From Mya arenaria (Eukaryota; Mollusca; Bivalvia; Myida; Myidae), in the NCBI RefSeq assembly GCF_026914265.1, contig NC_069126.1:28291354-28355353 (forward strand): a stretch of DNA of 64,000 nt, given 5' to 3'. The translations under genes and the position numbers were made by a program. Shown piece by piece: positions 12,491-23,600 of the stretch; within the stretch, counting starts at the first letter, position 1, and every line of letters starts with the position of its first letter. The notes under the pieces are model-generated. The model did no database searches and was not told where the DNA came from. It saw nothing but the letters and a program-made list of their open reading frames with translations.

Positions 12491-14998
12491 TCATACAGTA
12501 TAAAAAGGATGTGCGTCATCCTCAGAGCTATCACTGTCCGCCTCTTCAAAATATCCCAAATACGTTTTTACAGTATGCGTAAGCTCCTTTCCATAGTGTC
12601 CAGCAATGCTATGTCTCTGCTTATTATTGCAAATTCGTTTAAATATTTGTGGAATTGCGCAAATTAATAAAGCCGTTCCAACATGCATAATTATATGAAG
12701 TTCCTTGAAACTGTCCGTCTTAATAAGCAGATTGATACACACCAAAAGAATCCCAAGAACAATGACAGTTTTAAGGAATGTAAGAAATACAAGCTTTCGC
12801 CTCGGGCATATGGTTTCTACGACAAGTTCAAACAATGATTCCCGAACTGCTTTTCTGCCTTTATACTTACAAATCATCCTCCTTTGCAAACAAGTGTTCC
12901 CCCTTTCCAGTGAACTTGCTATTTTAACGATATCACTAAGTAGTTGACGATATTTCATGGAATACTCACTTATACTCTCCGAAATGTAATAAAATACGGT
13001 GATTACAAAAATCATGTACCCATATGATGATTTAGGATAGACAACTAACCCAGTAAAAGTAAATATAGCAACACGCGATATAAATAATGTTGCGTCGAGG
13101 AAAATATTTCCAAACATGAACAGAAAATATAAAACTGCGAGCACGAGAACTGCTGTCCAAATATATTTTCCAATTAAACCGTTTAAGTACAGGAAAGCGT
13201 GTCTTCGAAGAGGTCTACAGTATGCTTTGACGATAATTATTCCGAATGAAATAATCGGAAGGCCATATATAAGCAGCGATAATAGCAGCTCTACTATGCA
13301 CAGTGCCAAATAAAATGGTAAAAATGGAACATATCCAACTTTCCTTTTAATTTTCCTCCAGCGTAGTAATTGAATTGCGATGGCATGCTTCCAAAACTTA
13401 ATATTCAAGAGCATGAAAAACTGTGCAATAAAAAGACTGTATATTTTGTAATACCCGTTTGCCACAGACACATTTTTAGAACCCAATATGCCGATCCTTT
13501 TTACTGTGAGTAAAATTGGAGATGATTCAAACTCGGACCTTGATGTTCGATTCACCAATACAGCTTCAGCTAGAAGGTTCATCGGTGATGCAGGCATCAC
13601 AACAAGTAGTTCAGTAATAAGCAAATAGCAGGCTAGAGCAACATAAGGACCACCGATATACGGCAGGAAGTTCTCTTTGCTCTTTGAATAACCTGTTACC
13701 ATGGAGCGAAACCCAAGGAGTACCCCACTATCGGCGGAGTCGATGACAAAGTCATATAAAAATATATAATCAAGTAAAAGTTGAAGTCCAATTATGATGA
13801 AACTTAGGAATGGAAAAAATAATCGTGCACATCGCCCAAAATAACAACTCACACAATTGCTTTGATCACCGTCATTTCCGTCATGACATTCTTTCATTGG
13901 TATAAACAAAGTGTTGACCAAGGTAACATGATTGGTATCTTCAAATATGAATGTGTCCTCGTTTTGAAATCGATGACTGTACTCTACGTCCACATTTGAA
14001 AGTCGACGTGGAAGACGTCTTCTTTCAATTTCAGATAACTTAATGGTACTCTTTTGCTGCGAAAAACATCTGTACAGTGTGTACATGATGAAAATAGGAG
14101 AATATATGAACAGAGTGACAGACACAATGCTAGGAAGAGCCCACCAGATGGTGTCATATTTCAAAGTTTGCTCTCTACACGTCGTCTCCCTTTTTGGAAC
14201 AAAAGTATTATTGTAGAAGTAATTGCAACATTTGTGTTTCACAGCTTCTATTGGGCATACCATGTGTTTGCAAAGAACGTAAGGTTCTATGTACATTCGC
14301 TTCTTGTAACAGACGAAGCTGGGTCCGTACATATCCGCATCGATTGTCATCATTTCATCTACCAAACTCTTTAACGCCTTCGCAATTTTCTTATCATCGT
14401 CTTTGTTGCCAACAGTTATGTTAAGGCAGTTACCTGATTTTCGTTGTAGAGGTATATTCAAAGGCTTTCTTATCACCTTTGCATACAGCAATGTCATTGA
14501 CCAAATGCCGAACTCAGCAGGCCATTTGAGGAATTCAAAAGCACCTTTCTGTCCCCAAAATGTCCATATCCAAATGTTATCTCCAATTATAAGTACGGGA
14601 TGCTTAAAAACAATACCTGAGTCATAGGCTGGTGTTAGATTTAAGAAAACGAAGTTGCTTTCTGAGCTTGTAACTGCATGCCGAAACCTATTGATTGATC
14701 GTGAGTCAATTTTTAAAGTGCATATTTCATTTTCAGCATCAGTTTTACGAATTTTACTTTCTGACGTATTGATCACTAATCGATTGTCGACACTACCTAG
14801 ACTTTGCTGGTCAGCAATGTTTAAGTGTAAATGAAGTGATAATTGCTTGTCCTCATTTTGTTTTTCTGGTATCAAATAGCCATTTCTTTTTGTAACCGGC
14901 GAAAAGTCACCCTTTTGTACAGGTGTATTTAAACATCCATTCACAAAATATATAATTGTAATTGTAAATAGAACTACTGGTCGTGTGGTTAAGTACAT
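12491..14998 (-). CDS. multi-pass membrane protein, 835 aa, unrecognised family
   Basis: Single uninterrupted coding exon. The start is the ATG at 14998: it follows a strong 3' splice site (TTTGTTTTAATTTCAG then AACG), so the 13 codons open upstream are intron. The protein begins with a signal peptide (about residues 1-21, MYLTTRPVVLFTITIIYFVN). A cysteine-bearing ectodomain to about residue 284 follows, with sequons (NTS, NLT, NIT, NNT) and a Cys cluster (CKHMVC, HKCCNYF). The first helix is at about 288-310, and a cytoplasmic stretch holds basic RRRLPRR. Roughly eight more hydrophobic segments lie between about 394 and 785. The tail is acidic (EEADSDSSEDD) and ends HPFYTV, possibly a class II PDZ ligand. 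The shape suggests a receptor or transporter-like surface protein; no pore, catalytic or known family motif was recognised. Lack of coding introns could mean a retrocopy or a family that is naturally intron-poor. Confidence 0.9.
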   Translation of the reverse strand: MYLTTRPVVLFTITIIYFVNGCLNTPVQKGDFSPVTKRNGYLIPEKQNEDKQLSLHLHLNIADQQSLGSVDNRLVINTSESKIRKTDAENEICTLKIDSRSINRFRHAVTSSESNFVFLNLTPAYDSGIVFKHPVLIIGDNIWIWTFWGQKGAFEFLKWPAEFGIWSMTLLYAKVIRKPLNIPLQRKSGNCLNITVGNKDDDKKIAKALKSLVDEMMTIDADMYGPSFVCYKKRMYIEPYVLCKHMVCPIEAVKHKCCNYFYNNTFVPKRETTCREQTLKYDTIWWALPSIVSVTLFIYSPIFIMYTLYRCFSQQKSTIKLSEIERRRLPRRLSNVDVEYSHRFQNEDTFIFEDTNHVTLVNTLFIPMKECHDGNDGDQSNCVSCYFGRCARLFFPFLSFIIIGLQLLLDYIFLYDFVIDSADSGVLLGFRSMVTGYSKSKENFLPYIGGPYVALACYLLITELLVVMPASPMNLLAEAVLVNRTSRSEFESSPILLTVKRIGILGSKNVSVANGYYKIYSLFIAQFFMLLNIKFWKHAIAIQLLRWRKIKRKVGYVPFLPFYLALCIVELLLSLLIYGLPIISFGIIIVKAYCRPLRRHAFLYLNGLIGKYIWTAVLVLAVLYFLFMFGNIFLDATLFISRVAIFTFTGLVVYPKSSYGYMIFVITVFYYISESISEYSMKYRQLLSDIVKIASSLERGNTCLQRRMICKYKGRKAVRESLFELVVETICPRRKLVFLTFLKTVIVLGILLVCINLLIKTDSFKELHIIMHVGTALLICAIPQIFKRICNNKQRHSIAGHYGKELTHTVKTYLGYFEEADSDSSEDDAHPFYTV

Positions 14999-15025
14999 CG
15001 TTCTGAAATTAAAACAAAACAGGTT
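14999..15025 (-). promoter_or_regulatory. 5'-UTR 3' splice site deciding the start codon
   Basis: On the minus strand a T-rich tract ends in TTTCAG, followed by AACG and ATG. This places an intron in the 5' UTR and makes the 835-residue start more credible than the longer open frame reaching into the polypyrimidine tract. Confidence 0.75.
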
Positions 15026-15039
15026 GAGTAATATCATAT

Positions 15040-16300
15040 ATTTTTGTGCAAATCATAGGCGCTTTTGGTAAATTGAGTAAATTAAAATATACAGTTTGAA
15101 TTTGAAAACGATAAAGTATATCTCTATGACGTGAAGTACATAAGCTGTAGTGAAGTTTCCAAATTTGGTTGTGAAACAATTTATTGAACTTATTTTCTTC
15201 CTTAATTTTACACTGCTTGCTTTCTATTCAGCGATTTAAAATATGTTACTTTTAAAGCCAATTATTTAAAAGGCAAGGTTTGGTAAATCAATCTTCGTGG
15301 TTAAACATAAGAGTATTCTGTGGTGTTTGTTCATGTGGCGCTTTCGGTCAACATCGTGTGAGCTTATAGATTCTACCTTTAAACAGCGTTTTATTTCAAT
15401 TCATCACTAAAATTTAACTTAAAATGAATACATATTTGTGTTACACATGGAAGCTGGCGGACATTTGTGTTTTCGTCGTTATTTTGTTCATTTGATTGCC
15501 GTAAATGGCTCATGTTTAATTGTGATGAATTAAAGTTTGATTTGCGCACGCGTACCCAAATCTGTGTGATGTAGATAACACATTGTCCATTTGATCTGTA
15601 TGTCGGCTGGATTATTTAAACTGGTACAATATACACATATACTTTAACATAGTTCTGTATTATTGTAAAATTATTTTGAAGTTGATTTGTTTGAATTCGT
15701 ATCGTTTATTTTATTGCGAACATGATATTAAACACTAGTAATTGCAAATCAAGACAAGGGGTTTACATGTTTGAAATAAGGTTGTCAATGCCAAAGCGAA
15801 TAGCATGTGTAAAATATTGCATAGAACAAAATTGGATTTACACAACAATACTGGTATAAGTTCTACTAAGACTCCTAATGTGAAGAAATCTTGAGACTTG
15901 GCCTATCTGAATATCATTAACTTAAAAATAAAAGGCGGTTTATGGTAACACATTGGTTTAGAAATAAATATATGAAAAAGTTTAAATCATTTATAACGTA
16001 TTAAAAAATACGTATCGCTTGCATAATATTGAAAAATAATCAAAGAGCCCGCTTTCTTTGTAACATATATTCAATTTCATTATTACTTTGAATATCATCT
16101 GTGTAGAGATATCAATAATAAGTATGCATCACGTTACTTTGTAAATCGCTAAAGCTCTTACAAATCAGAACAACAAATGTGTTGCAAACCAAACCTGTTG
16201 AATCTCTTCCTTTTGTGGAAAACAGTTTTAATTTACTCATAATCCATGTAGCATTTACAAATGTATACACTGTCTAACATCGTTCTTTCATCTGTTCATA
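15040..16300. other. probable 5'-UTR intron / upstream region
   Basis: AT-rich, with no coding pattern. It should contain the upstream part of the 5'-UTR intron of the 12.5-15.0 kb gene; the first exon and promoter were not identified. Confidence 0.4.
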
Positions 16301-16319
16301 CTAATTTTGAATACTTGTG

Positions 16320-17460
16320 TTTGTGTATTGCTGCACGCGTTGTTCAGTTCAAGTCACATGCTCTTAAACAGCCCTTATATTAAAATAAATTTTGAAGAAC
16401 TTCAAACTTAAACAATATTCCACACGAACTCGAACACGAGCAGGAAGAAGGCGTTTCACAACTTCGCAAATATTGCGATTACTTGAAACTTGAAACAAAA
16501 GGTTACATGAACTCCAACGAAGAAGGAAGTATTTTGAAACTTCTCAAATATTGCATAAGCTACGTATATCATAGGGAAACTATGAATGAACTTCAAGTCA
16601 TAAATAAGAAAATAATAGCATTTATGTCATACCTGTTATTTCCGTGTATAAAACTGAATGATTTAAACATAAAATCAAATGGGTACGGGATATCACTTAA
16701 GACTAAAAGCAAACTAATGCCATTTTTATTGATTTTACATGTTATAACAAAAGTAAAAGAAACGTTGTTTCGGTCAGACATCTTTAAATACTATCCGTGT
16801 ATAGCACACGACTTTATTTGTACCAGGTACATATTGACACTCCGGTTTAACAAGCCAAGTAAAAGAAAATTGATCAGTTTTAGACATCATTTTAAGGCGT
16901 TACGAGCATATATGCAGACTATAATTATACATATATTCTTGAAGTACTACACCGAAAATACATTTCAGCCAATAAAAAAACTACTCTAAATGATAAATCA
17001 AGCAAAAGTAGATACCCAAGGTATCAAAGTTTCAGGAATTATGACATGTTTTTCTATTTGAAGTGAATTGAGCATGTGTAAAGCACACGTGTTGTTAAAA
17101 AGGGAAATCAATCAATACACAGTATTAAACCATATTCGTGTTGTTATTTCCCTTATATCGTTCAATAAACTAATGCTCAAAATGCTTTTAAGTAATGTTA
17201 TTTCTCTTTCAATATAAGATCAGAAGCCAAATCATAGTTAATATAGAAAAATATGTACTAGTAATACATAGAAACTTATTATTTCATATTTAAACTTATT
17301 CATTCCACTTTTTGACAAATCATTGACTAATTATTTAAATGAAAATGAAATCCTGTAGCACTAGGAAGAGGAATTGTACATATGGGACTAAAAAGTACCA
17401 ATTATAAACGGTTAGCAAGCATTTGAAGCGAGAATGAAAGACGCTTGATACCTTGCTACG
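16320..17460. repeat. third, diverged copy of the duplicated block
   Basis: Direct-orientation match to 30,080-31,350 and 56,150-57,440. Shared phrases in order include GTTCAGTTCAAGTCAC, CACACGAACTCGAACACGAG, AGGAAGAAGGCGTTTC, AAATATTGCATAAGCTACGT, CAATACACAGTAT and GAATGAAAGACGCT. It is clearly more diverged than the other two copies are from each other. The 168-codon open frame inside (16483-16989) is absent from the other copies and is taken as chance. Confidence 0.8.
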
Positions 17461-17509
17461 AATCGCCAGATGAAAAAAACACCCTAATAAATGGCTTGTT
17501 GTTTATTTG

Positions 17510-17690
17510 TTTTAATCGACTTGTCGTGAATATGGCTTAAACTCCATCAGTGTCGTTAATGTGTCTTTAACGCTTTGTGAATATGGCTAAAACACCCTGT
17601 ATATAATATCTTCTACTCCCTATTGTGAAAATGCTTTAGTCTCCCCAGTTTATATCTCCTAAATTCCCTGAAATATTAATAAAATATTAA
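17510..17690. repeat. relic of intronic minisatellite, inverted
   Basis: Phrases such as ATGGCTTAAACTCC, AACACCCTGTATATAAT and CTCCCTATTGTGAAAATG match the reverse complement of the CACTACAGGGAG units in the receptor last introns. It lies just upstream of the inverted tail-exon copy, as expected if the intron and exon were moved together. Confidence 0.6.
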
Positions 17691-18081
17691 ATTATATATC
17701 ACAAACCGTATGGAATTAATGACCAACTACGAAATATGATTGGTCAGTATCGATAATTATTATTATTATGCTGGTTTTTAGCCTCTCGATCAGTTTGTTT
17801 CATGCTTATGTCAATTTCTTTGTCCATCTTTGAATAATGAGTTAAACAAACATTCGTAGCAGTTGCTCTTTAACATGTGATTGATACCTTTCAACATATT
17901 TTTCACCATTTAGACCGAGGATGGAGCACTCATTCACGCTGATCTTGATCTACTAGCAGAGGATTCCACACGAAGAAAGCCAACAGTGAATTCAGACTCC
18001 GAAACTATATACGTTTTAATTGATTTTACCCAGACAAAAAAAAATGAAGAGATGTGTATTAAAATATTAGTTGAAAGATGA
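17690..18081 (+). pseudogene. inverted copy of the receptor tail exon
   Basis: Intron sequence at 17,690-17,913 matches the reverse complement of the region just upstream of the last exon of receptor 1 (38,246-38,470). After the acceptor TTCACCATTTAG, the exon from 17914 reads TEDGALIHADLDL, then STRRKPTVNSDSETIYVLID, and stays open to a TGA at 18079-18081. The ITIM tyrosine seen in both other copies is histidine here (LIHADL), while the ITSM-like motif is kept (TIYVLI). No upstream receptor exon was found on this strand, so it is most likely an orphaned exon, though a functional third gene with missing or unrecognised exons is not excluded. Confidence 0.8.
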
Positions 18082-18844
18082 CCAATTACCTATTTGTATT
18101 GCTCATCCCGATGTTTATAGTGATGTTTTAATGAAAATTCGAAAATTAAAATGTTTCCAGCAGGTAGTTGGGACGATAGACACAATGAATTACTTGGATT
18201 TTATTAAAACGGTTGATACAGAGGCAATATTCTGAAGAGAACCTGCCTTTTAGTATTTGAAGATGAATTCCTGAAACAAAATATAGGGTTGAATATAGCA
18301 TCCTTACATAAATTAGCTTTCAGTCCTTTGATTTTATGAAGGTTTTGCTAATTGATGCTGTTTTTAAAACCTTTTTTTTAGCTCACTCGGAGTGTTTTGG
18401 CATGTGACTTCATTTTCTTCAAATATTTTACATCTTCAAATCATTTAGAAGGAAAGAATTGCTATTACATGTCGCCTTTATTTTTAATAATGTTTTCTTT
18501 ATTTGTTCCCAGTTTTATTACAATGTGGCTTTTTATTATGAAACTCTATGATCACACAGTTTTAAACTTTATAATTTATAAGGCAGACTGTGCGTGATGC
18601 TCATAGTTTCAAAAAATGACTGCATCGTATCTTTGAAAAGGTTTTCCATTAGGTGCTCTGAATTGTATTCCTCCGTCTGCAGATAGAGTTGGGTTCTCTT
18701 ATCACAAAAGTACTTGGGGTTTACCTATAAGTTTATTATTTTTTGTTTTATTGTTAAGTTTCCTCAAGATAATGCATACTTTAATAAGATTTACCTTTTG
18801 CGTTTATTCGTTATTTAAGATTGTTGGGATAAGAGTGAGGTTTG

Positions 18845-19085
18845 TGCACTTAAACTGGTTTAAACTCCCAGTAAATTTACATTTTTCTGACCGTTCCAAG
18901 GCGGTATTTAACAATCGTTAATAAACATACCTAGTGTTTTTAATATAGTATGTATGCAATGTGCTGTTTGTGGAGTTTTGTGTTGTTCTTCCTTGTTTGA
19001 TATTTTGTTTTGTATGTTCTATGTATATGGCGTTTACCCAGTGACATTAATCTCGGTTCATGTTTAAACTGCTTGCTTTTTTTGT
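18845..19085 (+). repeat. dispersed repeat, copy 1
   Basis: Matches 27,090-27,290 in the same order: AACTCCCAGTAAATTTACAT, TTAACAATCGTTAATAAACA, then GTGCTGTTTGTG, GTTTTGTGTTGTTC, and a phrase ending GTTTAAACTGC. This looks like the body or tail of an interspersed element (SINE/LINE 3' end); the class is not assigned. Confidence 0.6.
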
Positions 19086-19204
19086 TTCTGTAATATTTCG
19101 CATAAATATTTAGTCAAAATTTGTTCTCGTTCGAAAGAAAATGCATTTAGATTAAAATATCAGCTAAGAAAACAGTATTTAAAAAAAATGAGTGTGAAGA
19201 ACAA

Positions 19205-20030
19205 CAGAACGTGAACAATGTCAAGTTCATACCTTTTTTAATGAAACACGACAACAACATCCCATGCAACATCATCGTCATCATCTTCATCATCATCGAT
19301 TTCATAAGATACCAAACCCTCATTAAATCAATCCCGATGGAAACGAGAATACAGCTTACTAAAGATGGAATTAGCCACACTAACAACACATCATTCAAAG
19401 AAAAAGTTGTACAATCAAAGCAATCAAACAATTTTCTTTACTTAATACTGCTTCAAACAACATTAACACCAACTTCAGAACTAAAATGGACAGAAACTTT
19501 AGCAAGCGAAAATGAACATATGGAATGGAAACATATCTATAGTTATATATACAAATCAACAATAGACACCACCTTACGTAGTTTTTATTACAAGTTCCTT
19601 TTGAGAATAATACCAACAAGTACATTACTTTTTAAGTACAAACTTTACATTACATTAGTACATTATACTCATTTTGCCATTCAGGTGTCGAATCCATAGA
19701 ACATCTATATTGGGAGTGCTATGAAACACAACAGTTGTGGAACAAATTAAATAATTTTATTGCCTCAACAACAATTAACATCGTAATCAATAAACGTGAG
19801 GCTTTATTGGGATTAGTATGTAAAAACAAATATAGTAATGTTTGCAACTTCCTTCTTGTTTAATGAAATTTTATATAAACTCAACCAAGTGCAATAATAG
19901 ACATCTATCCTTTAATGCATATATGATGTAACTTAAATTAAGGATTAAAATAAAAAAGCAAATTGCTTTAAAAAACGATAAGTACGAAGCCCACAATAAA
20001 AAGTGGGAAATACTGAAACTAACATAATCA
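19205..20030 (+). mobile_element. LINE ORF2 C-terminal relic
   Basis: The region reads as the part of a non-LTR retrotransposon ORF2 downstream of the reverse transcriptase. It contains LKWTETLASENEHMEWKHIY, KSTIDTTLRSFYYKFLLRI and PTSTLLFKYKL. After a frameshift near 19,685 comes the zf-RVT-like motif ESIEHLYWECYETQQLWNKL. Another shift gives FLFNEILYKLNQVQ, followed by KKQIALKNDKYEAHNKKWEI. Order and spacing fit the usual ORF2 C-terminus. Several frameshifts show it is dead. The 5' part with the RT catalytic motifs was not seen here. Confidence 0.85.
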
Positions 20031-20174
20031 GTAAAAGACACAAATAGCCATAACGATTCTTTTTTTTATTTTTTTATTTTCGTAATGTAAGTATTTGTTT
20101 CATTATTTAACAAATATTAAATCTCTATTGTAGTTTTTACTTGTATGCATATCTAAGTGTAGGGGACATCACTG

Positions 20175-20175
<1 letters not shown>

Positions 20176-20225
<50 letters not shown>

Positions 20226-20318
20226 TGTGTGTGTGCGCGCGCGCGTGTGTGTGTGTGTGTGTGTGTGTGTGAGAGTGTGCGTGTGCGTGTGTGTGCGTGT
20301 GTCTGCGTGTGTGCGTTT
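20176..20318. repeat. (GT)n microsatellite
   Basis: About 140 bp of GT dinucleotides interrupted by GC and GA steps. The alternating purine-pyrimidine run includes GCGCGCGCGTG and is Z-DNA prone. It lies about 250 bp upstream of the CpG-rich promoter. Confidence 0.95.
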
Positions 20319-20379
20319 GCGCTTATATCCTTTGGAGGTTAATCATATGAGTACACAGCAACCTTCCGAGGCACAATTT

Positions 20380-20414
20380 ACTTCCGAGGTTAATTGTCCC
20401 GTTACCTCGGAAGT
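20380..20414. promoter_or_regulatory. 11-bp inverted repeat with ETS-like cores
   Basis: ACTTCCGAGGT and its exact reverse complement ACCTCGGAAGT are separated by 13 bp. A third related phrase (ACCTTCCGAGG) lies just upstream at 20,361. The GGAA cores suggest paired ETS-type sites in the distal promoter; binding is inferred only. Confidence 0.4.
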
Positions 20415-20559
20415 TTAAACCTCTGAACAGCGTTATAATGTGCACCAGACTCTCCTGGTTAAATATGAAGATTACCTCTAAATAACGTTGTATAGTGTGT
20501 CGTGTGTTTGAGTGTGCTTGCACACATTGACATACGAAAACAGGGCGCGGAAAAAGTTT

Positions 20560-20695
20560 AAAGTCGGGCATGCGCATTGGCTCTCCGTTTCGCTGCGCAT
20601 GCCTAGTCCGCCCCCGCGGGCACCTGTTTAATTCGCGCATTGGGCATGCGCACTACCATCGACACCTCACGTGGTGTGGGAACAACATGGCGGCT
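20560..20695 (+). promoter_or_regulatory. CpG-rich NRF1/YY1 promoter
   Basis: Locally GC- and CpG-rich in an AT-rich setting. It has three NRF1-like palindromic elements (GCATGCGCAT 20568-20577, TGCGCATGCC 20594-20603, GCATGCGCA 20644-20652), a GC box (CCGCCCCCGCGG, about 20609), an E-box CACGTG (20668-20673) and a YY1-type site overlapping the start codon (ACATGGCGGC). No TATA box was seen. This is the typical build of an animal housekeeping promoter. Confidence 0.75.
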
Positions 20696-23600
20696 TGCCG
20701 AGGTAAGTTGTGTATTATCGATTCTAATGATGGCGGACAGTTTTTCTGCTGTAGGATTTTTGCAAATTGGTTGGATTTTGAAGTGTGTACGTATCAATTC
20801 TATTGTAATACCTTTTTATGGAAAGTAATGGATGTCGGAGAACACTTCAACATCGTTCTGTACCATTGTTTTAAGACTGTTTCGTAACACAGCACATGAC
20901 ATTAGTCATTTTAGAATGACTACACATGGCACATACCTGTACTGTATAATGATGTATCATATATATATACACTTTATAGTAAGGTTTTTAACGGTGTTTA
21001 GTACGTGCTTATGTGGTGGTTAAAGGAGATAATAGTGTGTGAAAACTGGCTCTCTCAATATCGAAAACATGCAACAGATGCGAGGTGCCTGATCATGCAG
21101 TTAGAACTCAAGAACTGACATTTTGTGGTTTACCAGTAGGCAAGAATTAGCAGTCGTGAAAATTATACTTTTGAATTCTTATAGTTTTGCTTGGCATCAA
21201 ATTTTTTAACAAGCACTGCTATTTAAAATTCAGAATTTGAGCAAGCCCGAAAGTAGTCCAAATAATTGTACGTTGACAGATTTTTTTTAGCAAATCCTTC
21301 ACGTACAAATTGTTTAGTATCAAAAGTGGGTAGTTGTTCCGATCAGGATTCCGGGTTAAAGCATATAGCGTCTATACAATATAATAACAAGAAATATTAC
21401 CAGATAATGTTATTTTATATTAGTTCCGTACGCATACAAAAAAAATATCCAACTTGTAATTATGAGTTTGACGGCTTTTCTTCATTTCATTCTGTCAAAA
21501 CATAACGATATATACATGAAGGGCACCTGCAAGGCTTCAGGGCACAGTTTTAAATCGCTCGGAACATTTCGGCCATGGCCAACTTGTTACGATTGTATAA
21601 CGAGGTCTATCTCGAAGTTTTGTCGTAGGAGGCCGAGTTATTACGATTGTATCAAGTTGTTCCCCTTCGCATAATTGTTATCTGTGTCAGTCAACTTTCA
21701 TTTTATTGGAAAGGTTAACAACTTGTTTTAATGCATTAAATGCTTGTTTAGTGCAAAATAATATTTCACTTACATGGCAAAATATGAATTTAACTCTTTA
21801 TGATCAATTTCAACCATAAAATTCTTTACTTAAAACAATTTCAATATTTTTAAAACACCCCCGTTTTTGGCACATTCCCGTTTAGACGTTAGGGATTGGA
21901 AGAATCCCTTATGACACGTCTATTATTTTAGACTAGCCCGAAAGACATTTTACCAGTGCAGGGCTGCAGGGCTTGTGCTTATATTGACCACTATAATTAT
22001 ACATTGACAGTATCTGTCAATGTATAATTATAGTGGTCAATATTTGATATTGACCACTATAATTATACATTGACAGTGATATATTTTACGATTTTTGATA
22101 TGGCAAATCATTCACGTACAAGTTATTTTGTATCGAATGTGGGTAGTTATTCCGATTGCATCTATAAAATATCTTAAAAACAAGAAATATTACCAGATAA
22201 TGTTACTTAAATAATAGTTCCGTACACAAAAAAAACAAATATCCAACAAATTATTATGAGTTTGATGCATGTTTCTTCATTTCATACTGTCAAAACATAA
22301 CAATATACAATACATGAATGACACCTGCAAGGCTGCGGTTCACAGTTTAACAACAATTGGAACACTTCAGCCATGGCCGAGTTGTAACGATTGTATATAA
22401 GAGGTCTTTCTCGAAGCTTGCCGAAGATGGTCAAGTTTTAAGCTTGGTACAATTGTTGTCTGTGTCGGTCAAGTTTCGTTTTGTTGGAAAGGTAAATCCT
22501 TTGTTTTAATGCATCTAATGCTTGTTTTGTGCAAAATATCTTTGCACTTGCACTGTAAAATATGAATATAAACCTTTATTATCTATTTCAAACCTAAAAT
22601 GCTTCTCTAAATACAATTTCAATATTTTTCAAAACCCCCCTGTTTTTGCACAAACCCGTATATAAGTTATGGATCGGAAGAATCCCATATAACATGTCTA
22701 TTATTTTAGACTAGGCAAGAATCTGCATGTGCAGCCACAATCGATGCAGTATGATTTGTATATATATACATTGACAACACAAACATCAACAGAATAAATG
22801 CCCCAGATTTGAGTAAAACAAAAATTAATATCAATTTATTTCCTAAATCATGGTCTTAAATGTGCGGCAACATGTGCATGTTGTTTAAGTCAGAAGTCAT
22901 TTTTACAGTCATTGTTGGAGTATTAAAGTTTTATTGCATAACTGATCTGATTAAATTTATTGCCTTTGTTTTAAAAAGGATGAATTCAGGTGTGAAATAT
23001 AGAATATAAGTATATTATTGCATAATACTAATACAGTTAAATGGAAACTATAAGCTTTCACCGATCTTTATCGTAATGTGAAAGCAAAAGTAAGATGTTA
23101 AAAGGCTGCCAAACCATGTTTTCAAATTTGTCTTTCTGTTAATCTTTGAAATTTAAATGGCTGTAACACAATTGTTTATTTTCAAATAAAAACGATCCTA
23201 TTATTGATTGTAAAAAGACCCATCCATTTCAGAAGATGTCGAAATATCGGAAGAATGAGAGCATGTGTTTCTTTTTCATATTTTCCACAGCAGTGGTCGA
23301 AATTAGCACAAGCCCGCAAGCCCTGCACTGGTAAAATGTCTTCCAGGCTTGCTCAAATTCTGAATTTTATATAGCAGGGCTTGTTCAAAAACATGATTCC
23401 ATGCAATAGTATAAGAATTCGGACTTGTTCATCCGAAAGTCTAATTTCAATGACTGCCACAGTAATAGCAGATCGAGATAGGACTCAGTACACATCCATG
23501 TACTCCTCCTTTCTTTTGGAACTTTCAGGCCTTATGATATATGGATTTTGTCCAAGTGGCCTTTGGTTAAAAATGCTATTTCACAGACTGACTTCAGAAA

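Noticed and set aside
14999..15037. Upstream start giving an 848-residue protein
   Set aside because: The extra 13 codons coincide with a polypyrimidine tract and 3' splice site, and the signal peptide begins at the ATG right after the acceptor.
16483..16989. 168-codon plus-strand open frame
   Set aside because: Lies in the third copy of the duplicated block; the matching sequence at 30.2-30.7 and 56.3-56.8 kb is not open, and the residues show no domain pattern.
20179..20418. Cys/Val-rich open frame
   Set aside because: Translation of a (GT)n microsatellite.
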